Shown: positions 33,491-42,510, numbered from the stretch's first letter. The stretch: 57,023 nt of DNA from an uncultured Bacilli bacterium (GCA_910587325.1 CAJUKB010000008.1:1-57023); one strand, 5' to 3'. Numbers and translations: made by a program. The notes: a model not told the origin generated them from the sequence alone.

Positions 33491-34231
33491 ATGAAAATAA
33501 AATCAAATTGGAAAAATAAATTTCATTTTCGTTTGTCTAGAGTTTTTCTTTTTTTTCTAGCTTTAATATTTATTTTAGGAATTCTTTTTTTCATGAAATT
33601 TAATAAAGCCGTAACACCAAAACTTTTGAATGTTGCAGAAGTAAGTATCAACAAATTAAATGAAACGATTTTAACGAATTACAAAGTGAAAGATATTTAT
33701 CCTCAAGTAGATTTAGAAAATGCTATTGTTCTTACCAAAAACAAAAAAGAGGAGATTATTAGTGTGGATTTTAATTTGGAAGAAGTGTATAAATCTTTAT
33801 CTATTATTACTGGATATTTACAACAAAGTGTAGAAGATGTAAATGTTCGTAATGAAGTTTTAAAGTATTATAATGAGGATTTATCTTCTACTTTGGATAG
33901 TATTATTTTAAGTATTCCTATAGGAGTTTTTAGTGACAAAATATATCTAGCGAACTTAGGACCAAGAATTCCGGTAAAAATTAGTTATATGGGATATGTT
34001 GCTAGTAGTGTTCGTATTAAGCTCGAAGATTACGGAATTAACAATGTTCTTATATCCATTTATATTGATTGTTTTATAACAAACTCGTTTATTACCCCTT
34101 CTATTGAAAAAGAAATCAAACATGAGTATAACATTTTAGTTGCTTCTAAAATTATTCAAGGGATTGTTCCAACCTATTATGGAGGGGTAATGGAGGCAAA
34201 ATCTAACATATTAAATGTTCCTTTAAATTAA
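33491..34231 (+). CDS. yunB: YunB-like sporulation protein
   Basis: The 246-residue protein has one N-terminal membrane segment (about residues 17-37) and an external domain with the YunB pattern: IPIGVFSD, LANLGPRIPVKISYMGYV and the LEDYGINNVLISIYI stretch. In Bacillus YunB is made in the mother cell and needed for efficient sporulation. No ribosome site is seen just before the ATG, so it may be read from a leaderless transcript (TATAGT at 33480-33485). With YutD and YutH relatives nearby, it suggests an ancestor or present ability to sporulate. Confidence 0.8.
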   Translation: MKIKSNWKNKFHFRLSRVFLFFLALIFILGILFFMKFNKAVTPKLLNVAEVSINKLNETILTNYKVKDIYPQVDLENAIVLTKNKKEEIISVDFNLEEVYKSLSIITGYLQQSVEDVNVRNEVLKYYNEDLSSTLDSIILSIPIGVFSDKIYLANLGPRIPVKISYMGYVASSVRIKLEDYGINNVLISIYIDCFITNSFITPSIEKEIKHEYNILVASKIIQGIVPTYYGGVMEAKSNILNVPLN

Positions 34232-34266
34232 AATATGTGCTATACTTTTTATAGTAGGTGAGGAAC

Positions 34267-35091
34267 ATGGAAGGTAAAACATTTATTAATGAAGCGATTG
34301 GGGAGTCTATTCAAAACTATTTAACATATAAAAATAATCCAAATAGAGAGGAATTTAATACATTTTTAGTTGTGGTAATTCGTACATTAACTTTGATTTA
34401 TGGGGAGTTAGATATTGTAAATCCGTATCGTACAAATAATGAAAGAGGTTTTGATGAAAATTTAAAAAAGTTTGGATATTCAGAAGAACAACTAGTAGAG
34501 TTTAAAAAAGAAATGCTTTCTTTTTATCAAAATAAAGACAATGATGAAATCTGTAAAGAATTGTTTGTCAGTTTACAAGAAAAGCTAGTGGATATGTTTG
34601 CTCTTCGTAAAAGCCATGTTTTAGTAAGTGATGAAGAAATTGCACAATTTAAAAGTCTTTTATATACAAAGAACGATTTAAATCCTTCTAAGTTTGCTTT
34701 ATTTAATAAATATACTCCGGGTTCTAATACTATTTTACATTACTTAAGCAGTAAGTTATTTGAGATTTCTCATGATTATAAGCTAACAGAATACAAAGAA
34801 ATTACACTAGGAGCAGATGCATATCAACTTGCAGGTTTTAATGCTGTAGAAGTTATGAATATGAAAGAAGAAGATATTTTAAATATTAACAACAAAGTCT
34901 ATCATTTCTTTCGAATTAAAGATACCGATACGAATAAAAGAGGACGTTTAGAAGATGCTATTGCTTATTATAAGAAATATGGAAGTACAATGACTACTGG
35001 AAATGGGTATGTGGATTTATTGTTACTTCTTAGTGTTATTACAACAGGACTTATGGTAGTTGTTTTAATCGGAATTCAATTTATGAGGTAG
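34267..35091 (+). CDS. Hypothetical membrane-anchored protein, 274 aa
   Basis: A mostly helical cytoplasmic protein with one membrane segment at the C-terminus (LLLLLSVITTGLMVVVLIGIQF, within the last 30 residues). No family recognised. AGGTGAGGA precedes ATG 34267. It lies between yunB-like and yutD-like genes and overlaps the transcript of the latter by spacing (3 bases). Confidence 0.65.
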   Translation: MEGKTFINEAIGESIQNYLTYKNNPNREEFNTFLVVVIRTLTLIYGELDIVNPYRTNNERGFDENLKKFGYSEEQLVEFKKEMLSFYQNKDNDEICKELFVSLQEKLVDMFALRKSHVLVSDEEIAQFKSLLYTKNDLNPSKFALFNKYTPGSNTILHYLSSKLFEISHDYKLTEYKEITLGADAYQLAGFNAVEVMNMKEEDILNINNKVYHFFRIKDTDTNKRGRLEDAIAYYKKYGSTMTTGNGYVDLLLLLSVITTGLMVVVLIGIQFMR

Positions 35092-35094
35092 TAT

Positions 35095-35385
35095 ATGAAA
35101 ATGATTACGATTAATAATATAGAGTATGAAGTTGTGAAAAACGTTGGAGATGCGGTGGACGTAGAAGAAATTACGAAGTACTTAACAGATTATTTTGATG
35201 CTTTTGATTATGTATTTGGAGATTATGCTTATGGGAAATTACGTTTAAAAGGATTTAATAACAAAGAAAATAAAAATTGCAAATCCTATAATGATATTGC
35301 AAATTTAGAAGAATACATAGAAAAGTATTGTGCTTTTGGATGTCGTCATTTTCTTCTTGCTAGAAAATCTTCTAAAGAGAGTTAA
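35095..35385 (+). CDS. yutD: YutD-family protein
   Basis: The 96-residue protein matches YutD/DUF1027: ITINNIEYEVVKN, FDYVFGDYAYGKLRLKGF, then YIEKYCAFGCRHFLLA. The function is unknown; it is widespread in Firmicutes and in Bacillus lies next to yunA/yunB and the yut genes, matching the neighbours here. Confidence 0.85.
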   Translation: MKMITINNIEYEVVKNVGDAVDVEEITKYLTDYFDAFDYVFGDYAYGKLRLKGFNNKENKNCKSYNDIANLEEYIEKYCAFGCRHFLLARKSSKES

Positions 35386-35391
35386 AAATGC

Positions 35392-35420
35392 TTGTATCAA
35401 AACATAAAATTGTGTATTAT
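35392..35420 (+). promoter_or_regulatory. Promoter of antisense RNA 2
   Basis: TTGTAT (35392-35397), 17 bases, TATTAT (35415-35420); start expected near 35427. Confidence 0.6.
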
Positions 35421-35426
35421 ATAAAT

Positions 35427-35521
35427 GTAAGTGTTACCAAGTAGATAACGCCTTACATTTCTGTATGACGCTATACCGAATATCAAGTAAAATCTAGGTG
35501 TTTGGTTAGCGTCTGTTTTTT
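35427..35521 (+). ncRNA. Candidate antitoxin small RNA 2
   Basis: A predicted 95-base RNA: a first hairpin AAATGTAAG (35423-35431) with CTTACATTT (35452-35460), inner GTTA/TAAC, and a terminator hairpin GACGCTA (35467-35473) with TAGCGTC (35507-35513), extended by ACCGAA/TTTGGT, ending in TTTTTT. The terminator overlaps the stop of the convergent peptide gene. It shares GTGTTACCAA and CGCCTTAC with that gene's mRNA leader. Confidence 0.65.
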
Positions 35522-35609
35522 ATGCTAATTGAAACATTACTACAACAATTAACATAATTATAAGTACTAAAAGAGTAAATACCAAAAATGGCATAAAATC
35601 TTTTTTCAT
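35520..35609 (-). CDS. Short hydrophobic peptide, candidate type I toxin 2
   Basis: The 29-residue peptide KKDFMPFLV.. is almost all membrane segment (VFTLLVLIIMLIVVVMF) after a short charged start. AAGGTGAAG lies 5 bases before ATG 35609. The mRNA should start near 35712 from TATAAT (35724-35719), giving a 100-base leader with a hairpin, as in many type I toxin messages. It faces small RNA 2 and overlaps it at the 3' end. It has no clear sequence likeness to toxin 1 beyond size and hydrophobicity. Confidence 0.65.
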   Translation of the reverse strand: MKKDFMPFLVFTLLVLIIMLIVVVMFQLA

Positions 35610-35685
35610 AACTTCTTCACCTTCTACTTTCCAAAAAAACCTGAAGATAAAAATCTAAGTTGTTTGTACTTGTAGAAATAAAGCA

Positions 35686-35746
35686 GTAAGGCGCTACTCT
35701 TTGGTAACACGGATTTGTATTATAAAGTTTTAAATTTAATTTACAA
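35686..35746 (-). promoter_or_regulatory. Toxin-2 promoter and leader repeat
   Basis: Minus-strand TTGTAA (35746-35741), 16 bases, TATAAT (35724-35719). The leader then begins with GTGTTACCAA (35710-35701) and CGCCTTAC (35693-35686), both repeated in small RNA 2. Bases 35750-35880 beyond hold only AT-rich DNA and the next gene's promoter. Confidence 0.6.
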
Positions 35747-35880
35747 TTGTTTTGTTAAAACATTACAAAATTTTTTATTTGTAAGCAAAATTTACAGAAT
35801 TGAAAGGTATTTTAGGCAAAAACCTTGCAATACTTTTTTTTGTTTGCTATAATAATTTTTAGAATAGCGAGGAATGTTAT

Positions 35881-36840
35881 ATGGCAGAAAAAGTTGTGAA
35901 TTTTGTACGCCCTGACGGAAGTAAAGAAGCAAAAAAAATAATTACCGCCTATAAAGCAGTTGGTGGTGTTGAATACAATGTTATTGATACAGAAAAATTT
36001 GATGAAAACAATAATAAAATTGTAGGGGTTAGTTATAAACCAGCAAATGAAGAAAGATTTCAAAATATTGTAGATATGGAAGAATGGAAAAAAGCAAAAG
36101 GACTTTTAGTAGATGATTTACATGATAAAAAAGATGCTTTTGAATATAGAATTCCACAAGATGAAACTTTAGTAACAGAAGATTTTATGCATAATTTAGC
36201 ATTAAGAGAAGAAAATTTAAATAAACTAGTTGCAAATTTTGAAGAATTTCTAAAAAGCAAAGAAACTATAGTAGAATCTACTCCTGAAATCAATCCATTT
36301 GCAACACAAGAAATTGTTACTCCACAAATAGCACAAGAACCTGAGGCCATTATCCCTGAAATATCTCCTGCACCTATTGTAGATACGATTGTACCGGAAA
36401 CACCAAGTATTATACCTACTCCTGAAATGGTACAAAGTGCTCCAATAGAGAATAACAATATTTTAGAATTTCCTAGTGCAGAGAATACAAATCTTGTCCA
36501 AGAGCAAAATACGACTTTAGATACTCCAAGTGTTTCTCCAATCGTAGAAGAAAATAAAGTAGTAGATATTCCAAAACAAGAAGTACAAAACAATGCTTCT
36601 TCTGTTGAAAATGCTTATATTGAAAATATCAATACTTTAATTGAGCAAATGAAAAAAATTACGGATGAATATATCAAGCAAATGGAACATATGAAAAATG
36701 TTTCAATTGAAGAATTTAGACAAATAAAAGACCTCAGGCAACTAGCAGAAGATACCGTGAAAAAAGCGGAATCCGTAATGGCTACAGCCAATAATAATTA
36801 TAATGAGGAACAACAACCTGTTTTAACAAAAGTAGCTTAA
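35881..36840 (+). CDS. Hypothetical protein with Pro-rich middle, 319 aa
   Basis: The first 120 residues look folded (DGSKEAKKIITAYKAVGGVEYNVI); residues about 125-235 are Pro/Glu/Ile-rich with repeated PEI, PEM and SAPI units, likely an extended linker; the end (about 240-310) is a coiled coil (INTLIEQMKKITDEYIKQME). No membrane segment or signal. The layout suggests a scaffold or structural protein; no family recognised. GAGGAATG precedes the ATG. Confidence 0.6.
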   Translation: MAEKVVNFVRPDGSKEAKKIITAYKAVGGVEYNVIDTEKFDENNNKIVGVSYKPANEERFQNIVDMEEWKKAKGLLVDDLHDKKDAFEYRIPQDETLVTEDFMHNLALREENLNKLVANFEEFLKSKETIVESTPEINPFATQEIVTPQIAQEPEAIIPEISPAPIVDTIVPETPSIIPTPEMVQSAPIENNNILEFPSAENTNLVQEQNTTLDTPSVSPIVEENKVVDIPKQEVQNNASSVENAYIENINTLIEQMKKITDEYIKQMEHMKNVSIEEFRQIKDLRQLAEDTVKKAESVMATANNNYNEEQQPVLTKVA

Positions 36841-36861
36841 GCATAATGCTTAGGCTTTTTT
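36835..36861 (+). terminator. Rho-independent terminator
   Basis: GCTTAAGCA (36835-36843) pairs with TGCTTAGGC (36847-36855), one G-U pair, then TTTTTT. It includes the stop codon of the preceding gene. Confidence 0.85.
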
Positions 36862-36883
36862 AATACAATTTATTAGTGATACT

Positions 36884-37819
36884 ATGAAAGAACTATTAAA
36901 AAATAATTACAATGTTTACGATATAGAACTTATAGAAAATAGTGAATATTCCTATTTTATTTTTCAAGATAAATTGTATTATTTAGTTCCTTATGCACGT
37001 AGTGAACAAGAATTAAAGGAACTTGTTTCTTTGAATGAAGAATTATTAGGAAAAGGGATTCCAACAGGGAAGTTTGTTTTAAATAATCATAATTCTTATA
37101 TCACTTTTTATAATGGGAAACAATATGTTTTATTAGAAACACAAGCCGGAAGTAATCAAGAATACAATGTTCTAGATATGATTCATTTTGCTGATAAGTT
37201 AGTAATTGGAAGTAAAAAAAGTATTTTGTATCGTAACCATTGGGCGGAATTGTGGAGTGCTAAAGCTGATTATTTTGAATACCAAATCCGTCAACTAGGG
37301 AAAGACAAACCGATTATTTTAAATAGTTTTAGTTACTATATTGGACTTATGGAAAATGCCATCGCTTATGTCAATAATACGACAAAAAAATACAAATTAA
37401 GTGTTAATGAACACATAACTTTACAAAGAAAACGAGTAGTTTTTCCAAATATTGCTTTAAACTATTTTAACCCTATTCATTATGTGATTGACATTGAAGT
37501 ACGAGATATTGCTTCTTACTTTAAATCATTATTTTTTAATTCTTATGAAGACTTGTTTACAGAAGTTTACACTTATTTGAAAAGAAGAAAACTTGGAATG
37601 TTGGGGTATCAGCTTTTGTATGCAAGACTGATGTATCCTTCTTTTTACTTTGATATATATGAAAAAGTGATGGAAGGAGAGATGGAAGAAAGTGCAATAC
37701 TACCCATAATTAATAAGGTAGAAGATTATGAACTCTTTTTACGCGATATGTATCAAATCCTCTCTAAGTTTGCTCCAATTGAAAGAGTTGAATGGATTGT
37801 AAATAAAAAGGAATCATAA
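36884..37819 (+). CDS. yutH: YutH/CotS-like spore coat-associated kinase-fold protein
   Basis: The 311-residue protein resembles YutH, a CotS-family member with an aminoglycoside-phosphotransferase-like fold: FIFQDKLYYLVPYARSEQELKEL, HWAELWSAKADYFEYQI and HYVIDIEVRDIASYFKSLF. In Bacillus it is associated with the spore coat; catalytic residues of kinases are not obvious. Its end overlaps the convergent NifU-type gene by 6 bases, the same neighbour pair as Bacillus yutH-yutI. Confidence 0.7.
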   Translation: MKELLKNNYNVYDIELIENSEYSYFIFQDKLYYLVPYARSEQELKELVSLNEELLGKGIPTGKFVLNNHNSYITFYNGKQYVLLETQAGSNQEYNVLDMIHFADKLVIGSKKSILYRNHWAELWSAKADYFEYQIRQLGKDKPIILNSFSYYIGLMENAIAYVNNTTKKYKLSVNEHITLQRKRVVFPNIALNYFNPIHYVIDIEVRDIASYFKSLFFNSYEDLFTEVYTYLKRRKLGMLGYQLLYARLMYPSFYFDIYEKVMEGEMEESAILPIINKVEDYELFLRDMYQILSKFAPIERVEWIVNKKES

Positions 37820-38038
37820 CTCTATGTTTACAATTCCTTCAATCTCTTCTATTTCACTTTGTAACATGGCAAGTATATAATTTTTTAAAGTATAATCTTG
37901 GTCCATACATTCCACACAATGTCCTTTTAGCTTGACATAGACATATTTGTCTTCGTATTTTATAAATTCTATATCTCCACCTTCCATATTTAAGTAAGGT
38001 CGTATTTCTTCTATTATTCCTTTTATTTTTTCTTCCAT
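37814..38038 (-). CDS. yutI: NifU C-terminal-type iron-sulphur scaffold
   Basis: The 74-residue protein is a NifU-like domain with EIRPYLNMEGGDIEFI and the cluster-carrying CVEC pair (Cys about 41 and 44; the family has CxxC). It transfers Fe-S clusters to apoproteins. AGGTGG precedes the ATG. The gene after it reads the other way. Confidence 0.9.
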   Translation of the reverse strand: MEEKIKGIIEEIRPYLNMEGGDIEFIKYEDKYVYVKLKGHCVECMDQDYTLKNYILAMLQSEIEEIEGIVNIEL

Positions 38039-38122
38039 TTGTTTCCACCTGTCAATATTATAACAACGTTTCTGCTAAAAATAAATACAATGTGCTATAA
38101 TAAACTCATGAGGTGATAGGAA

Positions 38123-38482
38123 GTGACTTATCAAATAGGGGATATTTTAGAGGGGATTGTTACAGGAATTTCAGAGTATGGTGCGTTTATAAATATAGAC
38201 GAGGTGTATAACGGACTAATTCATATCTCAGAGATTTCCAATCATTTTGTGAAAAATATAGAAGATTATGTAACGATTGGAGAAACCATTCTTTGTGAAG
38301 TTTTGGATGTAGACAAAAGGGATAAACATTTGAAACTTTCTATTAAAAATATCAATTATAAATTAATTCCTCGTTATGGAAAGATTAAAGATACAAAAAC
38401 AGGTTTTAAGCCTTTACAAAAGAAGTTGCCAATTTGGATAAGGGAGAAGCTAAAAGAAATAGAAGAAGAGGTAGAAAAATAA
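38123..38482 (+). CDS. S1-domain RNA-binding protein (YugI/CvfD-like)
   Basis: Residues 1-75 are an S1 domain (GDILEGIVTGISEYGAFINI, YNGLIHISEIS, LKLSIKNINY), followed by a short basic-acidic tail. This is the general stress protein 13/YugI type, which binds ribosomes or RNA. Start is GTG 38123 after AGGAA. Confidence 0.88.
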   Translation: MTYQIGDILEGIVTGISEYGAFINIDEVYNGLIHISEISNHFVKNIEDYVTIGETILCEVLDVDKRDKHLKLSIKNINYKLIPRYGKIKDTKTGFKPLQKKLPIWIREKLKEIEEEVEK

Positions 38483-38543
38483 ATTGAATCCTTCTCTTTA
38501 TAATTAAATTTTGTTATACTATAATGGCTCGAGGTGTTGTGAA

Positions 38544-39023
38544 ATGGTTGATTATAATTCAGTTCAATTTATTAATTTAAGTGAAGAAGATTTTGATAAA
38601 ATAAATACACGTTTAATGGAAGATAAAAGTGTCTCTCAATTTGTAAGTTTTTGTTATCATGCTTTAGTAACAAGTGGAATTTTTTATGATAATAAATTGG
38701 TAGGAGTTTTCAATTTGCATTATTTTTTTGAAAATAGTTTATCTTTATCTATTGCTTTATTAAAGAAATACAGAGGATTAGGAATAGCCAAAACTGTATT
38801 TCATAAAATAGTTGTAATTTATGGTAAAAAGTTTCCTAACGTTAATTTATTTATAGCAAATGTTTCTCAAAAAAATCATGCTGCTATTTTTTCTTTTGAA
38901 CATATGGGACTTACTCAAACACATGAATTTGATGAGATTATGCTTGAAGAAGGTTCGGAATTTTTTTCTATATTTTATGAAAAAAATCCTTATAGAAAGT
39001 TGGTAAAAAATGATAACAAATAA
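38544..39023 (+). CDS. GNAT-like acetyltransferase
   Basis: The 159-residue protein has a GNAT shape: NKLVGVFNLHYFF, then SIALLKKYRGLGIAKTVFHKI (acetyl-CoA loop RGLGIA) and AAIFSFEHMGLTQTHEF. The substrate is unknown. Its end overlaps the murD start by 14 bases, so the two are coupled. Confidence 0.8.
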   Translation: MVDYNSVQFINLSEEDFDKINTRLMEDKSVSQFVSFCYHALVTSGIFYDNKLVGVFNLHYFFENSLSLSIALLKKYRGLGIAKTVFHKIVVIYGKKFPNVNLFIANVSQKNHAAIFSFEHMGLTQTHEFDEIMLEEGSEFFSIFYEKNPYRKLVKNDNK

Positions 39024-40341
39024 AAAGATACTTATTCTTGGAATGGCACGTAGTGGTGTTTCTGCTGCAAAATTACTTGCAAACTATCCAAATGAAATTG
39101 TCATTAGTGATATAAAAGAACAAGAAGCTAGTATTTTAACAGAACTTGAAGATTTAAACATCAAAGTAGTGATTACAAATAATCAAGAGGAACTTATTGA
39201 ATCTAGTCTTGATTTTGTGATTAAAAATCCTGCTATAAGAAAAGATAACGCTGCCGTTGTAAAAGCAAAATCTTTAGGAATTCCTGTCATAAATGAAATG
39301 GAACTTGCTTTTCACTTTTTACCAAAAGATGTCGATATTATTGGAATTACGGGCTCTAATGGAAAAACAACAACGACAACAATTACATTTGAACTTTTAA
39401 AATTAGCTAGAAAAGATGTATTTTTAGGTGGAAATATTGGAATTCCTTTATCAAGTGTAGTAAGCGAAATGAAAGAAGGTTCTATCCTTGTTTTAGAAAT
39501 CTCTGATCATCAATTATGTGATATGTATGATTTTAAAACAAATATTAGTGCTTTAACCAACTTAAGTGAAGTTCATCTTGATTTTCATGGAACGTATGAA
39601 AACTATAAAGCGGTAAAGAAAAAGATATTTAATCATCATACTTCTCAGGAGATTGCCATTTTAAATCGAGAAAGTAAAGATGTATTAGAACTAACAAAAG
39701 ATATTTCTTCTAAAAAGATTTATTTTTCTACTAAAGAGAAAGCGGATATTTGCTTAGTCGATAATAAAATTTTCTATTTCGAGGAAGAGGTTATCCACAT
39801 TTCCGATATCAAAATCAAAGGCAATCATAATTATGAAAATTGTATGGTTGCGATTGCTATTGCAAAACACTATGGTGTAAAAAATGAAGATATAAAAACG
39901 TTTTTAAGTACATTTAATGGAGTGGAACATCGAATTGAATATGTAAGAACTTTAAAAGGAAGAAAGTTTTATAATGATTCCAAAGCAACTAACAATGAAT
40001 CTACCATTATTGCTTTAGAGTCCTTTATAGAAGATACAATACTCTTAATGGGGGGACTTGATCGCAATATCCCTTTTGATAGCATTGTACCACATTTAAA
40101 ACATGTGAGACGTATCGTTTCTTTTGGGGAAACAAAGAATAAAATTAGTGAATTTGCTAAAGCAAATGGTGTAGAATCCATTATTGTGGATAATTTAAAA
40201 GAAGCAGTTATTAACGCGTATCAAAAAAGTAAAGAAGGAGATGTTATTCTTCTTAGTCCCGCTTGTGCTTCTTGGGACCAATATAAAGATTTTGAAGTAA
40301 GAGGAAATGAATTTAAAGAGATTGTGAATGCACTAGAATAA
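39010..40341 (+). CDS. murD: UDP-N-acetylmuramoyl-L-alanine:D-glutamate ligase
   Basis: The 443-residue protein is a complete Mur ligase: ITGSNGKTTTTT (ATP loop, about residues 113-124), HLDFHGTYENY, GVEHRIEY and FYNDSKATN. MurD adds D-Glu to the peptidoglycan precursor in the cytoplasm. No other mur gene is adjacent; only the overlapping GNAT gene shares its transcript. Confidence 0.95.
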   Translation: MITNKKILILGMARSGVSAAKLLANYPNEIVISDIKEQEASILTELEDLNIKVVITNNQEELIESSLDFVIKNPAIRKDNAAVVKAKSLGIPVINEMELAFHFLPKDVDIIGITGSNGKTTTTTITFELLKLARKDVFLGGNIGIPLSSVVSEMKEGSILVLEISDHQLCDMYDFKTNISALTNLSEVHLDFHGTYENYKAVKKKIFNHHTSQEIAILNRESKDVLELTKDISSKKIYFSTKEKADICLVDNKIFYFEEEVIHISDIKIKGNHNYENCMVAIAIAKHYGVKNEDIKTFLSTFNGVEHRIEYVRTLKGRKFYNDSKATNNESTIIALESFIEDTILLMGGLDRNIPFDSIVPHLKHVRRIVSFGETKNKISEFAKANGVESIIVDNLKEAVINAYQKSKEGDVILLSPACASWDQYKDFEVRGNEFKEIVNALE

Positions 40342-40427
40342 GTTGTTATTTACAATTTTTTTATATTTGTTTATTAAACCTGTTTTAATGGCTATAAAAT
40401 ACTTTTTTAGAATTAGTAACGAGAAAA

Positions 40428-40490
40428 TAAAGGAGGTCACCATAAACGGAAAAATATTAAAACAAGAAAATGTGCTATAATATTGACATA
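40428..40490 (+). other. Orphan ribosome site before an ATA codon
   Basis: AAAGGAGG at 40429-40436 is followed by CACC and ATA at the normal start position, then only 11 codons to a stop. It looks like the start of a deleted or decayed gene. Confidence 0.35.
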
Positions 40491-40504
40491 AATAAAAGTG
40501 TTTA

Positions 40505-40945
40505 GGATTAAGATTTTTAATTTATTTAGGGATTATTTTACTATTATGTGGGTGTAAAAATCGAGAAATAGATACATTTGAACATTATGATTTAAAAGGA
40601 AAAAATTTTTCTAAATATGTCTATGTTCGTGATGAGATAAAAGAAGAATTTCAAATACCAACTGAAATTTATGCTTATGATTCTCAAAATAAGTATGGAA
40701 AATTCTATTTGTAGATTGTTGTACCAAGCAGAAAGAGAAGACTATATTTTATTAGATAAACATTATTGTTGCAATATACATTAAATAAAGAGAAAACTGA
40801 AAAAAAGATTTAAAATTTAATTTTTCACAAATAAAAGAGTATATAGATGTGCAGTATTCTTCTTTAACAGTTGAAAATGATGTGATTTATTTGACTGGTA
40901 CTAGTCATGAAAAAGATAATTGGGGAAGAAAAATTAAATATTAAA
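40505..40945 (+). pseudogene. Decayed lipoprotein gene 1
   Basis: One frame (40505-40714) reads LRFLIYLGIILLLCGCK, a lipoprotein signal with lipobox but no start codon, then about 50 polar residues. Fragments in other frames follow: LLYQAEREDYILLDKHY, then QIKEYIDVQYSSLTVENDVIYLTG. At least three frameshifts separate them, so no protein is made. Confidence 0.7.
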
Positions 40946-40991
40946 TGTTCATTAACTACTTATGAATGTGAAAAGTTAGAAAATTAGAAAA

Positions 40992-41338
40992 ATGAAAAAA
41001 TTTTTAATGAAAAGAATATTTATTCTATTGTGTATTTTAGTCTTATTAATAGGCTGCGGAAACAAAGCTATAAAAGAAAATGAAAAACCAATGAAAATAG
41101 CAGGTATATTTATCAATAATGAGTATAGTAGCGATAATAGTAATGTGTAGGGAAATGGAAAACCTTAAAAGAAACAAAAGAAAAATATAAATCGATAGAG
41201 TATTGGGTTAATCCAAATAATAAATTCGAACTTAATTATGATTGGTTAAGTAGTTATGGTGAATTAGAAAGAGGTCATTATGGATTTGTGAAAAAAATCA
41301 ATAATGAATATATTGCAATAAAATTTACAATTGAGTAA
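40992..41338 (+). pseudogene. Frameshifted lipoprotein gene 2
   Basis: ATG 40992 opens a signal peptide with lipobox (ILLCILVLLIGC) and 52 residues ending at TAG 41148. The reading continues in another frame from 41150 as GKWKTLKETKEKY.. to GFVKKINNEYIAIKFTIE and stops at 41338. Joined, it would be a lipoprotein of about 115 residues. A single shift near 41145 explains the break. Confidence 0.7.
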
Positions 41339-41455
41339 AAGATATTGTAATGTAAAGAAATGAAACAATTTCTATTACTTGCTTATAATTTATGCTATCA
41401 TATAAGTGGATAGTAGGGATTATGTGAAAAAGGGGAAAAAATAATAATTGTTGTC

Positions 41456-42118
41456 GTGATATTATTAACAATAGTTTATTTTGGCGTGAAAGGATTTTTA
41501 TTGTGGAGTCTTCCAAATTCACAAAGTTTTTTAAATAAAAATGAAACAATAGAGGCATTTGATAAAAAAGATACTATAACAATTAAAAGGGCGATTCCTA
41601 TAGAAGAAAATTATTTTTATTATGATGATTTTAAAATTAGAAATGATTTTGAAATATTTGATGAAGAACATAAAGTATATAAAGTAAAAAATACAGATAT
41701 TAGAGTAGTATTTGATAAACATGCTATTGATGATTTAGTTACATATGTAAAAGAAGAAGTTAAAAATATGGGAATGTATTACGATTTAACAAAAGATTTA
41801 GAAAAAAATAATATTAATACTGATTATAAATTGTATGAATATTTGTTTGAAAATTTAAATTCAAAATTAAATCTATTTAGTAGCATAAATAAATTTAGAA
41901 AAGCCCATGCTGTTGATTTAGCGGCAATGTTAGTAACAGTTGGTTTTAATAAATTCACTTTAATAAAGGGGGATTATGAAGGGTATATACTACAAATGAA
42001 TGGAGCAAAAGAAGCAATTCTTAATCATAATAATTATAAATATCATATTAGAATTTATAGTAATGAATACACTGATGAAAGTTTATATAATTTATTAAGT
42101 ACAATAGTATTTGAATAA
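41456..42118 (+). CDS. Hypothetical membrane-anchored protein, N-terminus uncertain
   Basis: The 220-residue frame from GTG 41456 starts inside a membrane segment (ILLTIVYFGVKGFLLW). A better start, GTG 41422 with KKGKK before IIIVVV, is out of frame by one base in an A run (GGGGAAAAAA), so the gene may carry a frameshift at its start. The external part is polar and rich in Asp/Asn/Tyr; no family recognised. It lies at the end of the decayed lipoprotein patch. Confidence 0.5.
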   Translation: MILLTIVYFGVKGFLLWSLPNSQSFLNKNETIEAFDKKDTITIKRAIPIEENYFYYDDFKIRNDFEIFDEEHKVYKVKNTDIRVVFDKHAIDDLVTYVKEEVKNMGMYYDLTKDLEKNNINTDYKLYEYLFENLNSKLNLFSSINKFRKAHAVDLAAMLVTVGFNKFTLIKGDYEGYILQMNGAKEAILNHNNYKYHIRIYSNEYTDESLYNLLSTIVFE

Positions 42119-42228
42119 TGATTGCGGAATAGCTTTGTAATAATTAAACTTGAATAAGTAAAGAATAAACTGAATGGAGTTAATTAAGTCTAAAAAATAT
42201 AGTTATTTTGGACCATAATGGAAGCAAC

Positions 42229-42260
42229 AAAAAAATCCTTTTAAATAAAGGATTTTTTAA
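42229..42260 (-). terminator. Terminator of the four-tRNA operon
   Basis: AAATCCTTT and AAAGGATTT pair, with T runs on both sides; on the minus strand it follows tRNA-Phe. Confidence 0.75.
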
Positions 42261-42270
42261 TATTCTTAAC

Positions 42271-42346
<76 letters not shown>

Positions 42347-42353
42347 AAAAAAA

Positions 42354-42430
42354 TGGCGGTCCCGAAGGGATTTGAACCCTCGATCTTCTGCGTGACAGGC
42401 AGACGTGATAGACCACTACACTACGGGACC
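42354..42430 (-). tRNA. tRNA-Asp(GTC)
   Basis: Complete, anticodon GTC in the loop CTGTCAC, encoded CCA. Confidence 0.97.
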
Positions 42431-42433
42431 ATT

Positions 42434-42510
<77 letters not shown>

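Noticed and set aside
36060..36593. 177-residue minus-strand frame opposite the Pro-rich protein
   Set aside because: Low-complexity complement of the repeats; no ribosome site or family match.
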